DNA of 42,797 nucleotides from Alphaproteobacteria bacterium (GCA_016870175.1 VGCG01000006.1:1-42797); one strand, 5' to 3'. Shown: positions 17,937-26,535, numbered from the stretch's first letter. Made by a program: numbers and translations. The notes: generated by a model from the letters alone, not told the origin.

Positions 17937-18251
17937 TTAAGTAATTGTGTCCTTTGCGATTTTCATAAATTCACTCATTTTGGATCTGATTTCGTCATCG
18001 ATATTATTAATCCCAACAAGTGCTAAATCTTTTTTAACTTTTCTAAAAACATCTTCATCACCAGGTTCGGCCATATCTGATTTTATTACTTGTAAAACAT
18101 AATCTTCTTTAGCTTGATTAGTTTTGTTTAATTTATCAGCAACCCATTGACCTAAAAGTTTATTACGTCTTGCATTAATTTTAAATAACTTTTCTTCATC
18201 CAAAGCAAACTTGCTTTCAAAACCTTTTTTTCTATCATCAAATGTATTCAT
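17937..18251 (-). CDS. DUF1476 protein (F1-ATPase zeta subunit type inhibitor)
   Basis: This 104-aa, charged, helical protein has the alphaproteobacterial hallmark start TFDDRKKGFESKFALDEE and the following FKINARRNKLLGQWVADKL. This matches DUF1476, the family of the zeta subunit first found in Paracoccus denitrificans. There it inhibits ATP hydrolysis by the F1Fo-ATP synthase through its N-terminal inhibitory segment. Whether this copy inhibits is inference. It stands alone, converging on the YqhA gene. Confidence 0.9.
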   Translation of the reverse strand: MNTFDDRKKGFESKFALDEEKLFKINARRNKLLGQWVADKLNKTNQAKEDYVLQVIKSDMAEPGDEDVFRKVKKDLALVGINNIDDEIRSKMSEFMKIAKDTIT

Positions 18252-18359
18252 AATTTTTATTTAATTTTAATATAAAATTATTTAATTTAAAGAATTAATT
18301 TATCATAATCTTTTAATTATTTTAATTTAATATTTAATTAAATAAGATAAAGTAAAGTT

Positions 18360-18764
18360 ATGAAATTAGAAAAATTTTTTAAAAAAATAATTCTTTGGTA
18401 TTTTTTTCTTTTATTTTTATACTTTATTTCAACATTTTATTACCAGTCAAGTGCAGTCCAAGAATTTAATAATATCAATTTTCCTCAGTGGTGGAATAAT
18501 GACTCAAATTTAATTCTTATTTCAATTTTTATGTTGATTGTTTCACTCGTTAATTTGTTCAGTCTTTATTTATTGTATAATTTTAAAAATAATGGAAAAA
18601 AAATTTATATTATTTCTTTTATTATTTTAATTTTAATGGGTTTTTTAACTGGACCATTAGCAGCAGATCCGTTGACTTATGTCATTGAAGGCTTGTCCGC
18701 TACTTTAAATGGTGCGTTAATTGTTTTCTTGTATTTTACTCCTATAAGTAAAAAATTTGATTAA
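18360..18764 (+). CDS. Uncharacterised four-helix membrane protein
   Basis: The 134-aa product has hydrophobic segments at about residues 10-28, 50-72, 80-98 and 108-127, separated by short charged turns. I recognise no family. It is followed by a 55-aa membrane protein and a DUF805 protein on the same strand, so this stretch looks like a small run of membrane genes of unknown role. Confidence 0.65.
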   Translation: MKLEKFFKKIILWYFFLLFLYFISTFYYQSSAVQEFNNINFPQWWNNDSNLILISIFMLIVSLVNLFSLYLLYNFKNNGKKIYIISFIILILMGFLTGPLAADPLTYVIEGLSATLNGALIVFLYFTPISKKFD

Positions 18765-18839
18765 TTATAATATTGCTAAAATAAAACAATTAAATGTTAC
18801 TGAAAATTTTCAAAATATTAATCAATTCATTAAAATATT

Positions 18840-19007
18840 ATGGATCAGATATTATCAGTAATTTTTACAATAGGAGTTCTTTTGTTAGTTCTTCCTGCTT
18901 TCTTAGACACAAACTCAAAGGCAAAACAATTTTTTACCAACCTTACGATTTGGATAATTATCGTTTTAATAATTTTAACAATTATGTATTTTTTTATTTC
19001 TGAATAA
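18840..19007 (+). CDS. 55-aa two-helix membrane protein
   Basis: The product starts MDQILSVIFTIGVLLLVLPA, has a short polar loop (DTNSKAKQFFTN) and ends with a second hydrophobic helix (IWIIIVLIILTIMYFF). The two-helix hairpin with a positively charged loop is what a small membrane protein looks like. A longer reading frame over the same bases (18794-19003) gives a composition that does not look like a protein, so I take this frame as the gene. No family recognised. Confidence 0.6.
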   Translation: MDQILSVIFTIGVLLLVLPAFLDTNSKAKQFFTNLTIWIIIVLIILTIMYFFISE

Positions 19008-19045
19008 ATTTGACTTTTTAAAAAGTAATATTTAGAGTTATATCA

Positions 19046-19414
19046 ATGAATATGAGTCAATCAATCTCTGCTTGTTTTGCAAATTACTTCAACTTTAAGG
19101 GCAGAGCCTCAAGGTCAGAATATTGGTGGTTTTACTTGTTTTGTCTTTTGTTGAGTGCTTTGGGCAGTCTTGTAGATGCAGCAACTGGATATGCCGGTGG
19201 TTACGGAACTATGTATTGGTTAATTGTTGCTGCAACTTTTTTTCCATCTCTTACTGCAGCTGTAAGACGTCTTCATGATGTCGGAAAATCCGGTTGGTGG
19301 TTATTAATTGCATTTACTATAATTGGTTTAATACCCTTGATTATTTGGATGGCAAGTCAAGGAATTAAACAGAATAATTTATATGGAAAACCAATTAAAT
19401 TTAAAAATAATTAA
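19046..19414 (+). CDS. DUF805 family membrane protein
   Basis: This 122-aa protein has the diagnostic DUF805 pattern: a soluble start FNFKGRASRSEYWWFYLF, a pair of hydrophobic segments, then the TAAVRRLHDVGKSGWWLL signature and a last helix. Members are inner-membrane proteins of unknown function. Either the first or third codon (both ATG) could be the start. Confidence 0.88.
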   Translation: MNMSQSISACFANYFNFKGRASRSEYWWFYLFCLLLSALGSLVDAATGYAGGYGTMYWLIVAATFFPSLTAAVRRLHDVGKSGWWLLIAFTIIGLIPLIIWMASQGIKQNNLYGKPIKFKNN

Positions 19415-19522
19415 ATTTGAAATTTTTTGTATACCTTCAAAATAAAATAAAAAATAAAAAACGTGTCACTATTGACGATAATCCATGTTGAGATTGATTT
19501 CAAACTCCTATAAAAATTCATC

Positions 19523-20635
19523 ATGCTGACTTATATTATTTCATTTATCACTTTAATCTTGGTAGTAGTATTTATTCACGAGTACGGACATTATTATTTT
19601 GCAAGAAAATATGGAGTAGGAATTACTGATTTTTCAATTGGTTTTGGTAAAGAAATCTTTGGCTGGAATGATAAATTTGGCACTCGCTGGAAGATATGTT
19701 GGATCCCACTTGGTGGTTACGTTAAATTTTTTGGCGATCGAAACGTATTTTCGCAAGCTGATCAAGTAAAAATTTTAAAACAATATAATAAGGAAGATCA
19801 AGAAAAGTTATTTGTTTTAAAGCCCTTATATCAAAGAGCGTTAATTGTTTTTGGCGGTCCGCTAGCTAATTTTTTATTAGCAATTTTGATTTTTTTTTTA
19901 ATTTATAGCTTCGTTGGAAAAGATTTTACACCTGCAGTAATTAATGAAATAGAAAAAGATAGTCCAGCAATGGTTGGTGGACTTAAGCAGAATGATATTA
20001 TTTTAGAAATTGATGGTAATAAAGTTAAATCCATAATGGATGTTTCAAAATTTATTACATTATCTACAAGTGATTTTATTGATTTTAAAGTTAAACGGAC
20101 TGATGGTGAATATATATTAAAAATTAAACCTAAAGTTATCTTAGGTGATGACGAGTTAGGTAATAAAATTAATAAAAGAATGGTTGGGATTAAACTTGGC
20201 GCATATAATAATGAGATAAACCATGTAAAATTAGGTCCAGCTCAAGCTTTAATTCATTCTATTAAAGAAGTTTATTTCGTTTGTGTTTCCTCTCTCAAGT
20301 ATATTTTGTCAATGGTTAAAGGTACTGGCGATACATCTCAATTAGGAGGACCAATTAGAATTGCAAAGATTACAGGACAAGTTGCGGAAATTGGAATTTT
20401 ACCTTTTATCTCGATAATGGCCTATATTTCAATAAGTTTAGGTTTAGTAAATTTATTTCCTATTCCAATGTTAGATGGTGGACATTTAATGTTTTATGGA
20501 ATTGAAAAAATTTTAGGTCGTCCTTTATCGCAAAAAACTCAAGAAGGATTTTTTCGAATCGGTGTATTTTTATTGGTATCATTAATGTTTTTTACGACAT
20601 TTAACGATCTTAAGGATCTTGGGTTGTTGAATTAA
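19523..20635 (+). CDS. rseP: RIP site-2 metalloprotease RseP
   Basis: The 370-aa intramembrane zinc protease cleaves membrane-anchored regulators such as anti-sigma factors. The zinc-binding HEYGH motif is in the first helix (His19, Glu20, His23). A single PDZ domain follows (around residues 135-205, VINEIEKDSPAMVGGL), and the third zinc-ligand region NLFPIPMLDGGHL lies in a late helix. The usual neighbours bamA and dxr are not here. The length is close to single-PDZ alphaproteobacterial forms. Confidence 0.92.
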   Translation: MLTYIISFITLILVVVFIHEYGHYYFARKYGVGITDFSIGFGKEIFGWNDKFGTRWKICWIPLGGYVKFFGDRNVFSQADQVKILKQYNKEDQEKLFVLKPLYQRALIVFGGPLANFLLAILIFFLIYSFVGKDFTPAVINEIEKDSPAMVGGLKQNDIILEIDGNKVKSIMDVSKFITLSTSDFIDFKVKRTDGEYILKIKPKVILGDDELGNKINKRMVGIKLGAYNNEINHVKLGPAQALIHSIKEVYFVCVSSLKYILSMVKGTGDTSQLGGPIRIAKITGQVAEIGILPFISIMAYISISLGLVNLFPIPMLDGGHLMFYGIEKILGRPLSQKTQEGFFRIGVFLLVSLMFFTTFNDLKDLGLLN

Positions 20636-20789
20636 TTAAAGTTTTTCCATCATAAAAAAACAAGCAAAATCAACATTAATTTAATAAATATCAATATATT
20701 GTGTGTTTTATATTTAAGAACACTAAAAAAAAGCTTGATATTTCAATATTAATGTCAAATAAGATGGATTATCAACAATCGGAGCTAAA

Positions 20790-21065
20790 ATGAATAAAAA
20801 ACAACTAATTGCAAAGCTTTCCGGCAAATTAAATATGAGTAAAGCTGATGCAGAGCGTACTTTTGATACCATCACTAATACAATATTAGACGCTCTTAAA
20901 GGCGATGATAATGTGAAAATTGCTGGCTTTGGCACATATAAAGTCGCAAAAAGAAAAGCGCGTGTTGGTAGAAATCCTCGAACAGGTGAGCAAATTCAGA
21001 TTGGCGCATCACAAAAAGTAAAATTCTTGCCTGCTAAAGCACTAAAAGAAGTATTCAACAAGTAA
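20790..21065 (+). CDS. HU family DNA-binding protein
   Basis: This 91-aa histone-like protein has MNKKQLIAKLSGKLNMSKAD at the dimer-forming end and the DNA-gripping arm GRNPRTGEQIQIGAS with its conserved Arg-Asn-Pro. It bends and compacts DNA as a dimer. A GGAG ribosome-binding site lies five bases before the ATG. A strong hairpin follows ten bases after the stop, suggesting a short monocistronic, well-expressed mRNA. Confidence 0.93.
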   Translation: MNKKQLIAKLSGKLNMSKADAERTFDTITNTILDALKGDDNVKIAGFGTYKVAKRKARVGRNPRTGEQIQIGASQKVKFLPAKALKEVFNK

Positions 21066-21074
21066 ATAATTTTT

Positions 21075-21110
21075 TAACAACCTTAATGTAAAATTGCATT
21101 AAGGTTGTTA
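21075..21110 (+). terminator. 14-bp hairpin after the HU gene
   Basis: Bases 21075-21088 (TAACAACCTTAATG) are an exact reverse complement of 21097-21110, with an eight-base loop. A T run lies before the stem rather than after it, so this is not a standard intrinsic terminator on the plus strand. Its position ten bases past the HU stop still argues for a 3'-end or stabilising role. Confidence is high in the hairpin and moderate in the function. Confidence 0.5.
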
Positions 21111-21200
21111 CCATGCAAATACTGCATAGCAATTTTTCTATAACAACATTAGTTATTTCATATTTAAAAAATTAAAGGTCATTCATTAACAGGGGGTCAA

Positions 21201-22502
21201 ATGACTAAAATATTTAAATATCTTTCGACAACATTACTTTCATTAATTTTTTTATTGAGTTTGATTAAGGTAGCAAATGCAGAAACTACGGTCTCGACAG
21301 AAATAGGTTTTATTTTTAATACTCTATTGCTTTTAATCTGTGGGGTAATGGTTATGTTAATGTCAGCAGGTTTTGCGATGTTAGAAGCGGGCATGGTAAC
21401 TTCAAAAAGTGTTTCGGTAATTTGTGCAAAAAATATTGGTCTGTATGCAATTTCTGGAATTATGTTTTTACTTGTTGGCTATAATCTAGCTTATGGAATT
21501 CCTGAGGGTGGATATATAGGAAGTTTTAAACTTTGGTCAGATGCAAGCTTAATTGAAACTGGTTACTCAGATGCTTCAGATTGGTTTTTTCAAATGGTAT
21601 TTTGTGCTACAGCAGTTTCAATTTGTTCAGGAGCAATGGCTGAGAGGGTAAAGTTATGGCCTTTCTTTTTATTTGCTAGTATTTTAAGTGGAATTATTTA
21701 TCCAATCGTGATGGGATGGCAGTGGGGTGGTGGTTGGTTATCAAGTATAGGATTTGCTGATTTTGCAGGATCAACTTTAGTGCATGCAACAGGTGGAGCG
21801 GCTGCGCTTGCTGGAATTATTGTTTTGGGTCCGAGAAATGGAAGATTTGGCATTAGAGGTGAAATAAAACCTTTAAAACTATTTGCTGCTTCTTCGGTGC
21901 CATTAGTTACAATTGGAGTATTTATTCTATGGTTTGGCTGGTTCGGATTTAATGGTGGCTCAAGATTAGCGTTAGGAACTTTTGAAGATGCTGTTGCGAT
22001 TTCAAAAATATTTGTAAATACCAATCTTGCTGCATGTGGTGGTGTAGTAGTTTCAGCAATTATTACAAGATTTTTTTTCAAAAGAACAGATGTAATCCAA
22101 ATGTTAAATGGTGCACTAGGTGGGCTAGTCGCAATCACTGCTGAACCTTTGGTACCATCTCCACTTACGTCAATTTTAATTGGAGCTGTAGGTGGACTAA
22201 TAGTTGTTTTTGGAACTAAATTATTATTAAGTTTGAAACTTGATGATGTCGTGGGTGCGGTTCCTGTTCACTTATTTTCTGGGATTTGGGGAACACTAGC
22301 GGTGCCATTTACTAATACTGATACAACTTTTACCGCTCAAATAATTGGAGTTCTTGCTGTTACAATTACAGCTTTTATAGCGTCTTTTGTTGTTTTTTTT
22401 ATAATGAAGGTATTATTTGGCCTCAGACTTAGCAAAGAGGCTGAGTTGATAGGTACAGATGTTGCAGAAACTGGTGTAGTTGCATATGCAATAAGAGATT
22501 AA
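21201..22502 (+). CDS. amtB: Ammonium transporter AmtB
   Basis: The 433-aa product has an N-terminal signal peptide (about residues 1-27, ending VANA) and then eleven membrane helices of the Amt/Rh family. Recognisable points include AFFMLEAG-like GFAMLEAGMVTSK, FQMVFCATAVSICSGAMAER, the pore histidine in TLVHATGGAAAL and the second in VPVHLFSGIWGTLA. It conducts ammonium into the cell. The start has an unusually strong purine-rich AGGGGG ribosome-binding site at about 21190. No GlnK gene is adjacent. A good intrinsic terminator follows at 22541. Confidence 0.95.
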   Translation: MTKIFKYLSTTLLSLIFLLSLIKVANAETTVSTEIGFIFNTLLLLICGVMVMLMSAGFAMLEAGMVTSKSVSVICAKNIGLYAISGIMFLLVGYNLAYGIPEGGYIGSFKLWSDASLIETGYSDASDWFFQMVFCATAVSICSGAMAERVKLWPFFLFASILSGIIYPIVMGWQWGGGWLSSIGFADFAGSTLVHATGGAAALAGIIVLGPRNGRFGIRGEIKPLKLFAASSVPLVTIGVFILWFGWFGFNGGSRLALGTFEDAVAISKIFVNTNLAACGGVVVSAIITRFFFKRTDVIQMLNGALGGLVAITAEPLVPSPLTSILIGAVGGLIVVFGTKLLLSLKLDDVVGAVPVHLFSGIWGTLAVPFTNTDTTFTAQIIGVLAVTITAFIASFVVFFIMKVLFGLRLSKEAELIGTDVAETGVVAYAIRD

Positions 22503-22540
22503 AAATAACTTTGAATTCTTTTTTTTGGTGAGTTTAAGAA

Positions 22541-22568
22541 GACCCCTTAGCGATAAGGGGTTTTTTTA
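22541..22568 (+). terminator. Intrinsic terminator of amtB
   Basis: ACCCCTTA (22543-22550) pairs with TAAGGGGT (22555-22562) around a GCGA tetraloop and is followed by seven T (22562-22568). This is the clearest Rho-independent terminator in the window. It ends inside the stop region of the convergent peroxiredoxin gene. Confidence 0.9.
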
Positions 22569-23036
22569 TTTATTAATAATGTTTTCGAGAGTTTCTAGAA
22601 CTTCTTTTGCGTGATCTTTTACTTTGACGTTTTCCCAGATTTTTATGATTTTTCCTTTTTGATCAATTAGAAAAGTAGTTCTTAAAATACCTAAAAATTC
22701 TCTTCCCATAAATTTTTTCATGGCCCAAACTTTATATAACTTAAGAACTTTTATCTCTTCGTCTGATAATAAATTAAATTTTATTTTATATTTATCTTTA
22801 AATTTATTATGAGAATGTAAAGTATCTTTGGAAATTCCATAGATTTCACAATTTAGTTTTTGAAACTTTGGGAGTAATTTATTAAAATCAACAGCTTCAA
22901 TTGTACAACCAGGTGTATCATCTTTTGGATAAAAATATAACACAACATATTTACCAATCTTATCTTTTAGAGTGAAATTATGTTTTTCTGTTGAAGATAA
23001 CGAAAAGTCAGGTGCTTTTGTATTTATTTTAAACAT
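22566..23036 (-). CDS. bcp: Peroxiredoxin (Bcp/PrxQ type)
   Basis: This 156-aa thioredoxin-fold peroxidase has the peroxidatic cysteine Cys44 in PKDDTPGCTIEAVDF. The resolving Cys five residues later, found in E. coli Bcp, is absent; Cys59 (NCEIYG) is the nearest other cysteine, so this may act as a 1-Cys or an atypical form. It detoxifies hydroperoxides in the cytoplasm. Its start overlaps by one base the stop of the glycosyltransferase-like gene upstream (TAATG). Confidence 0.9.
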   Translation of the reverse strand: MFKINTKAPDFSLSSTEKHNFTLKDKIGKYVVLYFYPKDDTPGCTIEAVDFNKLLPKFQKLNCEIYGISKDTLHSHNKFKDKYKIKFNLLSDEEIKVLKLYKVWAMKKFMGREFLGILRTTFLIDQKGKIIKIWENVKVKDHAKEVLETLENIINK

Positions 23037-24064
23037 TAAAATTTATTTTCATCCCATAATTTTTTGTAATTTATAAATGGTGAAAGCCCATAGACTGAAT
23101 TAATATTTGTAAAATGAACTGCTAAAGATGGAATAGGACTTAAACATAATTCTTTTTTATATATATCATGGAAAGGTTTTTCAAATGGATAATGTTCAAA
23201 TTTGCTTACGCTTACAAATTTATTCCAATACTGATTTATAATTTTTTTACTTGTTAAAAAAGAACACAAAGACTCCCCTACGACTCTCCAGTGATATTTA
23301 TTTCCAAGTAGAACTTTCGTATTTTTTAAATTATTATAAAGGTATGGATAGTCAGTAGGACAAAGTATCAGTTCTCTTCCAAGTTGAGTTGAGATTTTTT
23401 CATAAGCATAAATCATTTCCTCTATTGCTTCTGTTTTATGAATATAGTCATCTTCGACAAGATAAATTAAATCATCACATTTTTTTGCTAAAGTTAGAGA
23501 CTGATGAATGTTTGACATATTAGATATTTGATTTTGAGATACTTGTTTGCCTTGTTGATTAACTGCTTTTATTTTTTTTCTATAAAAGTCTATATCTAAA
23601 TTTAATATTTCACTTTCAAAAAATTCATTTTTTAATACTCGCTTAAATTCTTTAAGGATTTGATCTCCTGAATTATAATCAATAATTGTTAATTTTAATT
23701 TAATTTTATTAAAAAGATTTTTGTTATAATTTATTGATTTAATCAAAGATTTTAATGTCATTAAAGAATATTCAGCTTTGGATTTTTGAAAAATTCGATT
23801 TTTAGACTGAGAAAGCATATTAATAGAAGCACACGATCTTAAAATAATATCTAAAGATTTTACTGGTCTTTGAATTTTAATTCTACCCATTGGTATAACT
23901 AAAGACTCTTTACCTATTTCTGAAAGATTTTTATCTGCTGACTTTTTGCTCACTGGCAAATATAAATTGCTTTGGTCAATAATTTCGTAATTAAAAATTC
24001 TACAAATTTTTATGAAAATTTTTTTAAAAAAATTTGATTTAATTGTTTTCTTTTGTTTATTCAT
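23036..24064 (-). CDS. Uncharacterised protein, glycosyltransferase-like (GT-A)
   Basis: A soluble protein of 342 aa. The middle section reads DDLIYLVEDDYIHKTEAIEEM, where EDDY resembles the metal-binding acidic motif of GT-A glycosyltransferases. Before it there is an alpha/beta region with LTIIDYNSGDQ, and after it a stretch rich in Tyr, Trp and His (YHWRVVGESLC, HYPFEKPFHD). The N-terminal 50 residues are basic. I infer a nucleotide-sugar transferase acting on a surface polymer, but the match is weak. It is probably co-expressed with bcp. Confidence 0.55.
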   Translation of the reverse strand: MNKQKKTIKSNFFKKIFIKICRIFNYEIIDQSNLYLPVSKKSADKNLSEIGKESLVIPMGRIKIQRPVKSLDIILRSCASINMLSQSKNRIFQKSKAEYSLMTLKSLIKSINYNKNLFNKIKLKLTIIDYNSGDQILKEFKRVLKNEFFESEILNLDIDFYRKKIKAVNQQGKQVSQNQISNMSNIHQSLTLAKKCDDLIYLVEDDYIHKTEAIEEMIYAYEKISTQLGRELILCPTDYPYLYNNLKNTKVLLGNKYHWRVVGESLCSFLTSKKIINQYWNKFVSVSKFEHYPFEKPFHDIYKKELCLSPIPSLAVHFTNINSVYGLSPFINYKKLWDENKF

Positions 24065-24083
24065 AGGTTAGAAATAATCACTT

Positions 24084-24467
24084 ATGTCAATATTATCATC
24101 TAAACAACTTGTTGATAATGCTTTAAAGGAAATAAAGACAATATCAATAGAAGAAGCTTACGAGCTTTCTATTAAAAACAAATCAAATTTAATTGATATC
24201 AGAGATGTTCAAGAATTAGAAAATGAAGGACGTGTTGAAAACTCACACCATATTCCACGTGGTATGCTTGAGTTTTGGTTGGATCCTAGCAGTCCATATT
24301 TTAAAGATGGTAAATTGGACATAAATAAAGAAATGGTTTTATTTTGTGCTGGAGGTTTAAGGTCAGCTTTAGCAGCTAAATCATTAAAAGAGATGGGCTT
24401 TAAAAAAGTATCTCATATAGAGGGTGGTTTTAGTGCTATGAAACACAGTAAATTTAAAATTATTTAA
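24084..24467 (+). CDS. Rhodanese-like domain protein
   Basis: The product is a single rhodanese domain of 127 aa. LIDIRDVQELENEGRV gives the early DxR motif, and the active-site loop VLFCAGGLRSALAA contains Cys88 as the persulfide-forming residue. It can carry sulfane sulfur or act as a sulfurtransferase; partners are unknown. It is divergent from the glycosyltransferase-like gene with 19 bases between the starts. Confidence 0.87.
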   Translation: MSILSSKQLVDNALKEIKTISIEEAYELSIKNKSNLIDIRDVQELENEGRVENSHHIPRGMLEFWLDPSSPYFKDGKLDINKEMVLFCAGGLRSALAAKSLKEMGFKKVSHIEGGFSAMKHSKFKII

Positions 24468-24563
24468 TATCTTAATCTCTCTATTTAGAGATAAAAATAT
24501 CTTTTATTCTAAATTTTTAAAAACTCATTAAGAGTTTAAAACTTTGATTTGGAACAAATTTAT

Positions 24564-25037
24564 TTAATCATATAAATTTATTCTTCTTGCGTAGAATATT
24601 CTTATAAACCAATAAAAAAATAAACCAACAGGTCCAATTAAATAAGTTATCACAAGAGGTATAATTAAATGAATTTTATTGATTTGAAATTTTTGAGCAT
24701 CTGATACGATCCAGCTACCAACAAATAAATTAATGGCTAGAAAATGGATCCAAAACATAATTAAAAATGAACTATTTGAAAATAAATTAGTTAAATTATT
24801 AAAGCTTAGATAAAGACTAAAATTGTTACTAAAATCATACATACTAGTATAAGATTTATAGAACATTAAAATGTAACAAGCCGCCAAAAGAAAAATAGGA
24901 AATATTGAAGTTACAAAGTACTTACATAGATATGATTGTGGAAAAAAAATTAACAAAAACCAAAAAGGTAACACCCCAAGATTTACCCAATAATAGAGGC
25001 TTTCAATTGTTAAAAAATTATAAATTTGTTCGATCAT
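24564..25037 (-). CDS. ABA4-like (DUF4281) membrane protein
   Basis: This 157-aa protein has four helices. The segments LGVLPFWFLLIFFP, FWIHFLAINLFVGSWIVSDAQ and LIGPVGLFFYWFIRI match the ABA4-like family. The plant member takes part in neoxanthin synthesis; bacterial members have no proven role. It is divergent from recX with 26 bases between the start codons. Confidence 0.75.
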   Translation of the reverse strand: MIEQIYNFLTIESLYYWVNLGVLPFWFLLIFFPQSYLCKYFVTSIFPIFLLAACYILMFYKSYTSMYDFSNNFSLYLSFNNLTNLFSNSSFLIMFWIHFLAINLFVGSWIVSDAQKFQINKIHLIIPLVITYLIGPVGLFFYWFIRIFYARRINLYD

Positions 25038-25063
25038 ATGAATATATTATATAAAATTCGCCA

Positions 25064-25627
25064 ATGATTCCTATAAGAAATAGAAAAAAAACATTAAATG
25101 CGACTGTTGAGGAAATGCGTAATTTTGCATTCACTTATACTGAAAAATATGCGCCGTCCAAACAACAACTTAAAACTTACTTATTAAAAAAATATCTTAA
25201 AACATCAATTAACAATGTTAAAAAACAGGACATCATTGGTCTTATAGATGTAGTTTTATCTGATTTAGAAAAAAACAAATTTATTAATGATAAATTTTAT
25301 TCAGAAAGCAAAGCAAAAAGTATGATTAAAAGAGGTGCTTCGATTAACAAAATTAGAAATTATTTGTTAGGAAAAGGTATTCAAAATGAATTTGTTAAAG
25401 ATACAGTAAATAAAATTAAAGAAGAAAATTTAGATCAAGATTTTTTTTCAGCAATAAAACTTTGTAAAAAGAAAAAAATTGGACCAGCGCGAATTGAGAA
25501 TAATAGACTTTTGTTTTATAAAAAAGATATATCGTTACTTGCTAGAAATGGTTTTGACTTTGAAACATCTAAAAAAATAATGGATATTAAAAAAGATGAA
25601 TATCTTAAAATAATTAATTTACTCTAA
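25064..25627 (+). CDS. recX: Recombination regulator RecX
   Basis: The 187-aa product is built of three-helix repeats. The order is typical: an N-terminal FTYTEKYAPSKQQLKTYLLKK, then FINDKFYSESKAKSMIKRGASI and a region GIQNEFVKDTVNKI. RecX binds RecA filaments and limits recombinase activity. It is highly basic and Lys-rich, as expected at this GC. Its last nine bases overlap the end of a small gene on the other strand. Confidence 0.83.
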   Translation: MIPIRNRKKTLNATVEEMRNFAFTYTEKYAPSKQQLKTYLLKKYLKTSINNVKKQDIIGLIDVVLSDLEKNKFINDKFYSESKAKSMIKRGASINKIRNYLLGKGIQNEFVKDTVNKIKEENLDQDFFSAIKLCKKKKIGPARIENNRLLFYKKDISLLARNGFDFETSKKIMDIKKDEYLKIINLL

Positions 25628-25762
25628 ATTTTTATTTTTTTTTTCTTTAATCAACTTATCAATTTTATTTTTGATGAAATTTTTAACAAAAACAAACACT
25701 AATAAACCTAAAATTGTTACAGACACAATAATAATTAATATTATTCTAAGTTGTTCGTTCAC
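25619..25762 (-). CDS. 47-aa single-helix membrane protein coupled to cysQ
   Basis: This short gene starts at a GTG that shares one base with the TAG stop of cysQ (TAGTG), the arrangement used for translational coupling. The product begins MNEQLRIILIIIVSVTILG, has one hydrophobic helix (about residues 6-27) and then a Lys-rich cytoplasmic tail (KNKIDKLIKEKKNK). Its end overlaps recX by nine bases on the opposite strand. No family recognised; the coupling and the clean membrane topology are the support. Confidence 0.55.
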   Translation of the reverse strand: MNEQLRIILIIIVSVTILGLLVFVFVKNFIKNKIDKLIKEKKNKNLE

Positions 25763-26535
25763 TATAAAATATTCTTACTTTTTAAAATTAAGCTTGGATT
25801 TTTAAAATCTTTTTTGCCGTACAAAATTTCATTTCCATCAAAATCTGTAACCTGGCCCCCAGAATGTTCTAATATTGCGTGACCTGCAGCAATATCCCAC
25901 TCAGATGCTCTTGGCTCAGCAGCATATAAATCAAATTCTCCTGCTGCTACAACACAAAATTTATAAGAGCTTGTCATTTTCTGATAGTAGGTAACATTAT
26001 TATTTTTATGGATTTCCAAAATATCATTCCTCAATTTATTTGAGTAACTTACAGCTTTAATCTCAGTTAATATCTTTTTTTTTTTATTACTTAAATTAAT
26101 TTCATTATCATTTACAAGTTCATAACTATTTGATTTACTATATGCATAAAAAATTCTTTTTTTGCCAGGTGCCGTGACAATACCTATTAAAGGTCGGTTG
26201 TTAATAATTAAACTAGCATTTAAAGTAAATTCATCTCTGTTACCAATATAGTCTTTTGTTCCATCTATAGGATCAATTAACCAGAAATTTTTAAGTTCTT
26301 TTATATTTTTGTTCTTAGAATTTTCCTCAGAAATTATTGGTATATTGGGAGTTAACAGTGAAATTTTTTCACTTAAAATTTTGTTAACTTTAATATCTGC
26401 GTCGGTTACAGGAGTTTTGTCAGCTTTAATTTGAATTTTAAGTCCATTTTTTCTTAATTTTAAAGCAGCATTCCCAGCTATTTTAAATGTTTCAATTAAA
26501 TTTAGAGTTATATTTTTTGACTCATTAATATTCAT
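25762..26535 (-). CDS. cysQ: 3'(2'),5'-bisphosphate nucleotidase CysQ
   Basis: This 257-aa enzyme of the inositol monophosphatase superfamily has the metal site SEE (residues 69-71), DPIDGTKDY (88-96) and the late EWDIAAGHAILEHSGG motif. The spacing and IVTAPGKKRIFYA region fit CysQ, which hydrolyses PAP to AMP and so removes an inhibitor formed during sulfate activation. A SuhB-type inositol phosphatase is the main alternative. Its ATG overlaps the stop of the DUF3553 gene by four bases (ATGA). Confidence 0.85.
   Translation of the reverse strand: MNINESKNITLNLIETFKIAGNAALKLRKNGLKIQIKADKTPVTDADIKVNKILSEKISLLTPNIPIISEENSKNKNIKELKNFWLIDPIDGTKDYIGNRDEFTLNASLIINNRPLIGIVTAPGKKRIFYAYSKSNSYELVNDNEINLSNKKKKILTEIKAVSYSNKLRNDILEIHKNNNVTYYQKMTSSYKFCVVAAGEFDLYAAEPRASEWDIAAGHAILEHSGGQVTDFDGNEILYGKKDFKNPSLILKSKNIL

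Noticed and set aside
18794..19003. 69-codon plus-strand open frame
   Set aside because: Its composition is unlike a protein, and it overlaps the 55-aa two-helix frame at 18840-19007, which looks much more like a real gene.
24474..24540. Two short hairpins after the rhodanese gene (ATCTCT/AGAGAT and AAACTC/GAGTTT)
   Set aside because: Six-base AT-rich stems without a following T tract are expected by chance at this base composition.
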